DNA from: Acinetobacter calcoaceticus ANC 3811
GTDB taxonomy: Bacteria; Pseudomonadota; Gammaproteobacteria; Pseudomonadales; Moraxellaceae
Assembly (NCBI RefSeq): GCF_000399665.1
Contig: NZ_KB976986.1
Span: forward strand, 2,687,261 to 2,751,260
Direction: 5' to 3'
DNA: 64,000 nt
The notes beneath the pieces are model-generated. The model was not told the origin of the DNA and searched no databases. It saw only the letters and a list, made by a program, of their open reading frames with translations. A program made the position numbers and the translations under genes. Each line of letters opens with the position of its first letter. Position 1 is the first letter of the stretch. Below are positions 58,075 through 64,000 of the stretch, one piece after another.

Positions 58075-59643
58075 ATGCCATTTCCCTTAAACTCTTCGTT
58101 GTCCAATACGATTTTTCGTTTGGGCACGTGGTATGGTTTATATCGTCTTATTATTGCGGTTAGCCTCAATATTATTTTGGTTTTAACCGATGCTCAAATC
58201 GACAATAGTATACAACAACCCGCTTTATATTCTTACACACTGCTAGGCTATTCCATATTAAGCCTTCTTCAGCTTTTGTGTTTTAAGTTTGTTGCAACTC
58301 AAGCAACAAAGCAGCTTATTTTATTTTTTGTAGTCGATGTTATCTGCCTGAGTTTACTTACATTTTCTGTAGGTGAACCAAATCTACAACTCAGCTTGCT
58401 GTATGTTATTGCTATATTTACTTCGGCAATTTTACTCAGCGCAAGAATGTCTTTACTCATTACATTACTTGCGGTCATTGCGATTATTTACCAACGTTTT
58501 GTCGGTAGTTTATTTGACTACAATAATCTAAATACGATTGGTAATAGCGCCTTATTAGCCTTCTTATTTTTTGTGGTGCATGGCATTGGGCAAATTGCAG
58601 TACAGCGCTTTAAACTACTTGAAGCGCTGACTTTCCACCAATCCATAGAACTCTATCAACTACAAAATATTAACCGCTATATTTTGGAACAAATTGAAGA
58701 AGGCTATTTGGTTCTAGATGAAAACTACGACATTGTTCTAAGTAATCCAGCAGCCTGCTCCCTGTTAGGGATTCCACCACAATTTGCCAGTGAAAAATAT
58801 CCTTTAGCGAAATGGCATCCCGATTTATTTGAAATTCTTAAGTTTGATAACCTACAAGAAGGCGATCGATTTATTTTTGAGTCTCGACTATCGGCCTATT
58901 CTATTAACATTAAAGTGCAACATCTTGTAGTGCCGCAACAAGCATTGACGCTACTCATCTTACAAGATGCACAGCAGATTAATCAGCAAGCTCAACAACT
59001 CAAACTTGCTGCCTTAGGGCAACTTTCAGCCAGCATTGCGCATGAAATCCGTAACCCGCTAGCAGCAATTGTTCAGGCAAATGAATTATTTAAAGATAGT
59101 GATTTAGAACAGCAAAATATTTTACGTCGTATGATTGGTAAGCAAACAAAACGCATCGATAGTATTGTTCAAGACACCTTAGGACTGGCCAGCAGCGAAA
59201 GAACTTACCCAATCCAGATTGAATTAAACAATTTCATAAAGATGTTATTAGACGAAGATTTATTAGATGTTAAACACTCTATACAGCTTAAAATTTCTGA
59301 TTCATCCTTAAAATTATTATTTGATGAGAAACAACTCAGACAGGTGCTCATTAACCTTGTCAGAAATGCTTTACGCCATAATGCGCCCGATTCACCCCAT
59401 GTTCTGATCAACATTCATTCACAAACAAATAAAATCTATATTGATGTGATCGATTACGGCGAAGGGGTTTCAAAACGTGATATATCTCAACTATTTAAAC
59501 CATTTTTTAGTACCGAAATTAATGGAACTGGTTTAGGATTATATTTGTCTCATAGTTTTTGTGAGGCAAACCATGCAAAGCTCACTTATGTAGAGCAAAA
59601 ACAAGGGGCATGCTTCCGAATGGAATGCCCAATAATATATTGA
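58075..59643 (+). CDS. pilS: Sensor histidine kinase PilS
   Basis: PilS (522 aa) is the inner-membrane kinase for type IV pili. It has six membrane helices (about 25-190), a PAS-type linker (LEEGYLVLDENYDIVLSNPAA-like EEGYLVLDENYDIVLSN), and the H box ASIAHEIRNPLAAIVQA near residue 325. The ATPase part has NLVRNALRHN, DYGEGVSKRD and NGTGLGLYLSHS. The start is 11 nt past gacA. The next gene, pilR, is its partner. Confidence 0.92.
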   Translation: MPFPLNSSLSNTIFRLGTWYGLYRLIIAVSLNIILVLTDAQIDNSIQQPALYSYTLLGYSILSLLQLLCFKFVATQATKQLILFFVVDVICLSLLTFSVGEPNLQLSLLYVIAIFTSAILLSARMSLLITLLAVIAIIYQRFVGSLFDYNNLNTIGNSALLAFLFFVVHGIGQIAVQRFKLLEALTFHQSIELYQLQNINRYILEQIEEGYLVLDENYDIVLSNPAACSLLGIPPQFASEKYPLAKWHPDLFEILKFDNLQEGDRFIFESRLSAYSINIKVQHLVVPQQALTLLILQDAQQINQQAQQLKLAALGQLSASIAHEIRNPLAAIVQANELFKDSDLEQQNILRRMIGKQTKRIDSIVQDTLGLASSERTYPIQIELNNFIKMLLDEDLLDVKHSIQLKISDSSLKLLFDEKQLRQVLINLVRNALRHNAPDSPHVLINIHSQTNKIYIDVIDYGEGVSKRDISQLFKPFFSTEINGTGLGLYLSHSFCEANHAKLTYVEQKQGACFRMECPIIY

Positions 59644-59667
59644 TTTTTTTATTAGGTTTTTGGGGAA

Positions 59668-61086
59668 ATGGCAGAACAGCAACCACTGGTTTTGCTTGTA
59701 GACGATGAAGAAGATTTGTGCCTTTTAATGCAAATGACTCTTGCACGAATGGGGATTAAAACACATCTTGCTTATCGGGTTGAACAGGCCAAACAACTCT
59801 TTACTCAGTTTCATTATGATGCTTGCTTAACCGATTTAAACCTACCCGATGGTAGCGGTTTAGAATTGGTTAAACACGTATCTCAAACTTACCCACACAC
59901 ACCAATTGCAGTTTTAACTGCATACGGCAATATGGATATTGCAATTGCAGCGTTAAAGGCAGGAGCTTTTGACTTTGTAAGTAAACCTATTAACCAAATT
60001 CATTTAGATCAGTTATTAAAAAAAGCGCTTAACCAGCCAAAACCAGAGCATGAGTTTGGTGAAACCACTTTGGAAAATGACCTATTAATTGGTCGTTCTC
60101 CTCCAATACAAAACTTACGAACAGCTATTAAAAAAATAGCCCGCTCTCAAGCTCCTGTATTTGTTACAGGTGAGTCTGGTACAGGTAAAGAGGTTGTTGC
60201 TAATCTTATTCACCGCTTGAGTAATCGCAGCGAAGGTCCGTTTATTGCGATTAACTGTGGCGCAATTCCAACCGAGCTCATGGAAAGTGAACTTTTTGGA
60301 CATAAAAAAGGCAGTTTTACTGGAGCGACCCAAGACAAACAAGGCCTTATTTTGTCTGCTCATGGTGGCAGTTTATTTTTAGATGAAATTGCCGAATTAC
60401 CATTAACTATGCAGGTTAAATTGCTTCGGGCAGTGCAAGAGAAGAAAATTCGTCCAGTAGGTTCAGATCAGGAAATTGATGTTGATTTTCGAGTAATCAG
60501 CGCCAGCCACCAAGATTTAGATTTGTTAGTCCGCCAAGGCAAATTCCGTCAGGACTTATTTTTCCGTATTCATGTGATGGATATCATGTTGCCCCCACTA
60601 CGTGAACGCAGTGGCGATATTTTGTTATTAGCCAATCATTTTATTCAAAAAGTTTGTATGGAATGGGAAATTCCAAGCAAACAATTAACCACGACTGCTG
60701 AAACTTATTTATTGCAGCAAGATTTCCCGGGTAATGTTCGTGAATTAAGAAATATGATTGAACGAGCTATTACTTTAAGTGATGATGAATGTATTGATTT
60801 AACGCATCTAGCACCCCTTCTCAGAGGCAGTAGTGTTAACTCTCAAATCACCACTAAACCAGAGAATGAGGCATCAACTGCGATTACTCATGCCCGACCA
60901 AAATTACCACTGGAAGGCCTAGAACGCTACTTAGAAAATATTGAAAAAGATCTTCTATTGAACGCACTGGACATGACACATTGGAACAGGACTTTAGCAG
61001 CTAAAAAGCTAGGAATGACCTTTCGCTCTTTACGCTATCGACTGAAAAAGTTTGGCTTAGATACCGAATTGGGAGAAGAAGTATAA
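59668..61086 (+). CDS. pilR: Sigma-54 response regulator PilR
   Basis: PilR (472 aa) activates pilA with sigma-54. It has a receiver domain (VDDEED, acceptor Asp in ACLTDLNLPDGSG near residue 54), a sigma-54 AAA+ domain with the Walker A GESGTGKEV, the sigma-contact loop GSFTGAT (Ser where most have Ala), and LFLDEIAELPL, and a Fis-type HTH at the end (NRTLAAKKLGMTFRSLRYRL). It is 24 nt after pilS. Confidence 0.93.
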   Translation: MAEQQPLVLLVDDEEDLCLLMQMTLARMGIKTHLAYRVEQAKQLFTQFHYDACLTDLNLPDGSGLELVKHVSQTYPHTPIAVLTAYGNMDIAIAALKAGAFDFVSKPINQIHLDQLLKKALNQPKPEHEFGETTLENDLLIGRSPPIQNLRTAIKKIARSQAPVFVTGESGTGKEVVANLIHRLSNRSEGPFIAINCGAIPTELMESELFGHKKGSFTGATQDKQGLILSAHGGSLFLDEIAELPLTMQVKLLRAVQEKKIRPVGSDQEIDVDFRVISASHQDLDLLVRQGKFRQDLFFRIHVMDIMLPPLRERSGDILLLANHFIQKVCMEWEIPSKQLTTTAETYLLQQDFPGNVRELRNMIERAITLSDDECIDLTHLAPLLRGSSVNSQITTKPENEASTAITHARPKLPLEGLERYLENIEKDLLLNALDMTHWNRTLAAKKLGMTFRSLRYRLKKFGLDTELGEEV

Positions 61087-61089
61087 AAA

Positions 61090-62274
61090 CTACTTTTTCT
61101 TTAGAAATAAATCTGCAACACGATCTAAATAGACGTCTTCTTTCATTTCTGGGGGCAAAGGATAGCTCTGATTAGGCTGAATACCTTGCCCTTCAATCAT
61201 ATTGCCATTTGGTGTGTAATAGTGTGAGACGGTCATTTGTAGTGCCGCACCACTTGGCAAAGGAAATAGTTTTTGCACGACTCCTTTTCCATAACTTTTC
61301 TCGCCCATGACCCACGCACGCTGGTGTTCTTTCATGGCCGCAGTAAAAACTTCGGCTGCCGATGCAGAGCGATGATTAATTAATATACCTAATTTTATAT
61401 TCTGAAATTCATTGCCGGGCAGAGCCTGAAATTGCTGATTACCTTCCGAACGGCTTTTAGTTGAAACAATAATTCCATTATTTAAAAATAAATCTGCCGA
61501 CTCGACTGCTGCCGATAACAATCCACCCGGATTGTTTCGCAAATCGATTAAAACAGCTTTTAAACGTGGTGAACTATTTTCTTCAATTAACCGTTTAATT
61601 TCATTTGCCGTGTCTTGCTGGAATACTCTAATTTTGAGTACTAAAACCTGATTATGTAGCATTACAGGTTCTATATCGGTTTCTATTTTTTTATTACGAA
61701 CTAAGTTAATGTTTCCACTTAACTCTTCTGCTTGTACTTGCAGCGTACTTCCGATAGAGCCATAAAGTAGCCCGAGCACCTGATCTTGGTTTAAATTTTT
61801 TAAATCTTGGTTATCAATCTTGAGAATTGTCTGCCCATTTCTCAAACCTAACTTGTATGAATCTGAACCCGTTTTAAGATCACGAATCATCCATTTATGG
61901 AGATGCAATTCAGGGCTTAAAGCAAAATCAACCGAGGCAAGGTCACCTTCGGTATATTGAATGAGTTGACGATATTCTTCTGCTGACAAATAACGCGAAT
62001 AACGATCTAGCCCACTCACTAGCCCTTTAATAGCTTGTTGAAATAAGGCATCGTCAGACTTCACGTCGACATAGTTATCTCGAACAATTCCATAGATTTG
62101 TACAAACTGTTGAATCGATTCGATCGGCACCTCTGCATAACTATGTTCCGGCTCTTCCGAATCCGAATGCAAAGGTGACAATTTCTCTTTTACAACTGGC
62201 GCTGCAAAAGCAAATTGGCTGCAACACAGCAACATACTTACAATAAGTTTTTTATATTTAATGTGTTGCAGCAT
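61090..62274 (-). CDS. S41 family C-terminal processing protease
   Basis: This 394-aa periplasmic protease has a signal peptide (cleavage after QFAFA near residue 25), a PDZ domain (about residues 110-190, with DLKTGSDSYKLGLRNGQTIL), and the S41 catalytic domain. The Ser in NHRSASAAEVFTAAM and the Lys in EKSYGKGVVQ make the Ser-Lys dyad. It cuts C-terminal tails of envelope proteins, often those of peptidoglycan hydrolases. It lies 15 nt after gpmI; the same pair is found in Pseudomonas. Confidence 0.9.
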   Translation of the reverse strand: MLQHIKYKKLIVSMLLCCSQFAFAAPVVKEKLSPLHSDSEEPEHSYAEVPIESIQQFVQIYGIVRDNYVDVKSDDALFQQAIKGLVSGLDRYSRYLSAEEYRQLIQYTEGDLASVDFALSPELHLHKWMIRDLKTGSDSYKLGLRNGQTILKIDNQDLKNLNQDQVLGLLYGSIGSTLQVQAEELSGNINLVRNKKIETDIEPVMLHNQVLVLKIRVFQQDTANEIKRLIEENSSPRLKAVLIDLRNNPGGLLSAAVESADLFLNNGIIVSTKSRSEGNQQFQALPGNEFQNIKLGILINHRSASAAEVFTAAMKEHQRAWVMGEKSYGKGVVQKLFPLPSGAALQMTVSHYYTPNGNMIEGQGIQPNQSYPLPPEMKEDVYLDRVADLFLKKK

Positions 62275-62289
62275 CCAATCACCTTTGGT

Positions 62290-63837
62290 TTATGCAGATA
62301 ATGTAATCAGGTTACGTCCTTGCATTTCAGCAGGAACAGGAATCTGCATTAAATTGAGAATTGTCGGTGCTACATCGGCAAGCACACCACCTTCTGCAAT
62401 TGTTGCTTGTGTTGGGCCAACATAAATAAACGGTACAAGTTCCGTTGTATGTTGAGTATGAACTTGACCACTCTCGTAGTCTTGCATCTGTTCAACGTTA
62501 CCATGGTCAGCAGTAATCAACATATGGCCTTTCTTTGCCATAACCGCTTCATAGACACGTCCTAGGCAAAGGTCGACTGCTTCAACGGCTTTAACAGCCG
62601 CATCAAAAATACCTGTATGCCCTACCATATCACCATTGGCATAGTTCACAACCAATAAATCGTACTCACCAGAATTAATGGCTTTAACCAATTCATCAGT
62701 TACTTCATAAGCACTCATTTCAGGCTTAAGATCATATGTCGCAACGTTTGGAGATGGAATCAAAATACGTTTCTCACCCGGATATTCATCTTCACGTCCA
62801 CCACTAAAGAAGAACGTTACATGCGCATATTTTTCAGTTTCGGCAATACGTAACTGAGTCTTTCCAAGAGAAGATAGATATTCACCCAATGAATTTTTGA
62901 GAGCTTCTGGCATGTATGCAACTGGCGCATCAATGCTAGCCTGATAACGCGTAAGCATCACAAATTTAGAAAGATTTGGTACAACTTTACGCTCAAAACC
63001 TGCAAAATCTTTCTCTACAAATGCGCGAGTAATTTCACGAGCTCGGTCAGCACGAAAATTCATAAATACAACGCTATCACCGTCTTGGACTTTAGCAATA
63101 TCACCAATGCGAGTCGCTTTTACAAACTCATCATTTTCATTGGCTGCATAAGCTAACTCTAACCCTTCCACTGCTGTTTGCGCAGTACGAAGTGCCTCAC
63201 CTTCAGTTAACAAGCGATAAGCTTGCTCAACGCGATCCCAACGGTTGTCACGATCCATTGCAAAGTAGCGACCAATCATAGTTGCGATACGACCTTGACC
63301 TTGGTATTTAGCAAATAATGCATCTAGTTTTTCTAAGGACGATTGAGCACTACGTGGAGGTGTATCACGACCATCAAGGAAAGCATGTAAATAAACTTTT
63401 GCACCACGTTTTAATGCAAGCTCACACATCGCCACAATATGGTCTTCATGGGAGTGAACACCACCGTCTGAGAGCAGTCCCATAATATGAACGGCACCAC
63501 CAGCAGCTTTAGCTTTTTCAACAGCGTCGATCAACACTTCATGTTTAAAAAAGTCGCCAGTACGAATATCTTTAGTAATACGGGTAAAGTCTTGATACAA
63601 GACACGACCAGCACCAAGGTTCATATGGCCAACTTCAGAGTTACCCATTTGCCCATCAGGTAAGCCAACATCTTCACCAGAACCAGAAATTAGACTATTT
63701 GGATGCTTTGCGGTCATTGCCGCTAAATTCGGTGTTTTTGCTGCAAGAAAAGCATTATCTTCAGTCGCTTCACGGTGTCCAACACCATCCATAATGACCA
63801 GAACGTGAGGGATCTTGCCAGCAGTTGCATCCGTCAT
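62290..63837 (-). CDS. gpmI: 2,3-bisphosphoglycerate-independent phosphoglycerate mutase
   Basis: GpmI (515 aa) interconverts 3- and 2-phosphoglycerate in glycolysis using two Mn ions. It has the alkaline-phosphatase-like core: [12 protein letters not shown] (metal Asp), the nucleophile Ser in [17 protein letters not shown] near residue 66, [23 protein letters not shown], and the C-terminal [12 protein letters not shown] and ADHGNVEQM. The length is that of the family. It is first of a two-gene unit with the protease. Confidence 0.97.
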   Translation of the reverse strand: MTDATAGKIPHVLVIMDGVGHREATEDNAFLAAKTPNLAAMTAKHPNSLISGSGEDVGLPDGQMGNSEVGHMNLGAGRVLYQDFTRITKDIRTGDFFKHEVLIDAVEKAKAAGGAVHIMGLLSDGGVHSHEDHIVAMCELALKRGAKVYLHAFLDGRDTPPRSAQSSLEKLDALFAKYQGQGRIATMIGRYFAMDRDNRWDRVEQAYRLLTEGEALRTAQTAVEGLELAYAANENDEFVKATRIGDIAKVQDGDSVVFMNFRADRAREITRAFVEKDFAGFERKVVPNLSKFVMLTRYQASIDAPVAYMPEALKNSLGEYLSSLGKTQLRIAETEKYAHVTFFFSGGREDEYPGEKRILIPSPNVATYDLKPEMSAYEVTDELVKAINSGEYDLLVVNYANGDMVGHTGIFDAAVKAVEAVDLCLGRVYEAVMAKKGHMLITADHGNVEQMQDYESGQVHTQHTTELVPFIYVGPTQATIAEGGVLADVAPTILNLMQIPVPAEMQGRNLITLSA

Positions 63838-63963
63838 AATCTATTTCTCTTTTGTCTACAATTTCGTCACAATATCTTACCGAATTTTCGGTCAAGACTC
63901 TATTTTTTCCTATGGCTTTCACCAATATCTACGATTGATGAAAACCATAAATATCAATTATTA

Positions 63964-64000
63964 CTAGCGAGCGCGGTAAAGCAAATAACTTCCGGCACCA
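63964..64000 (-). CDS. Possible 3' end of an unidentified gene
   Basis: On the minus strand, GAGSYLLYRAR followed by a TAG stop reads from the window edge. Only a dozen residues are visible, so neither the frame nor the family can be confirmed. Confidence 0.25.
   Translation of the reverse strand, partial: GAGSYLLYRAR

Overview
The window is an AT-rich stretch of gammaproteobacterial chromosome that I place in Acinetobacter, most likely the A. calcoaceticus-baumannii complex. This rests on protein-level recognition: a 1397-aa RpoC and 1362-aa RpoB of Acinetobacter type, a 617-aa FeoB, an AlgZ-AlgR-HemCDXY block, gspN-gspC-gspD split from other type II secretion genes, and GacA next to PilSR. 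Almost everything is core genome. I see no prophage, insertion sequence, CRISPR array, integron or resistance island.

Layout. 0-5.7 kb: an LprI-like secreted protein, an OmpW porin, a Na+/H+ antiporter-family permease, an alpha/beta hydrolase divergent from a hotdog-fold DUF4442 protein, and two tandem glycine-zipper lipoproteins. 5.7-19.9 kb: the conserved transcription-translation block, read on the minus strand from a promoter near 19.85 kb: tRNA-Thr, tRNA-Tyr, tRNA-Gly, tRNA-Thr, tuf, tRNA-Trp, secE, nusG, rplK, rplA, rplJ, rplL, rpoB, rpoC. It keeps an L10 leader before rplJ and a terminator-like attenuator between rplL and rpoB. 19.9-27.5 kb: trpE, gph, an FHA-domain membrane protein, gspD, gspC, gspN and an H-NS family gene. 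27.6-33.9 kb: a thioesterase, then hemY, hemX, hemD, hemC, algR and algZ, all minus strand, in the order known from Pseudomonas. 33.9-40.8 kb: argH-yggX, a candidate small RNA, phoU, a TolC-family protein, an EamA transporter with its TetR regulator, and an unidentified lipoprotein. 40.8-46.1 kb: a TPP riboswitch with thiC, nudF-cpdA, and dksA-gluQ. 46.2-51.4 kb: murD-ftsW and the feoA-feoB-Cys-rich iron uptake operon under a Fur-box-like site. 51.4-56.1 kb: xerD-dsbC-hom-thrC, again the Pseudomonas order. 56.2-64 kb: pbpG, gacA, pilS-pilR, and gpmI-ctp, with the tail of another gene at the right edge.

How the genes work together. The window supplies RNA polymerase with its elongation factor NusG and the 50S stalk and L1/L11 proteins. 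It also covers heme, thiamine, tryptophan, arginine and threonine synthesis, iron entry, cell division and wall synthesis, outer-membrane export (type II secretion, TolC), and regulators of surface behaviour (GacA, PilSR, AlgZR, H-NS).

Several genes appear to start at non-ATG codons set by a good Shine-Dalgarno: TTG for rpoC, phoU and gacA; GTG for ompW, hom, cpdA and probably feoA. I found no convincing new multi-gene system. The most interesting non-coding items are a terminator-bounded candidate sRNA between yggX and phoU, a second isolated terminator between hns and gspN, and a 9-nt alternative pairing that could be the expression platform of the thiC riboswitch.
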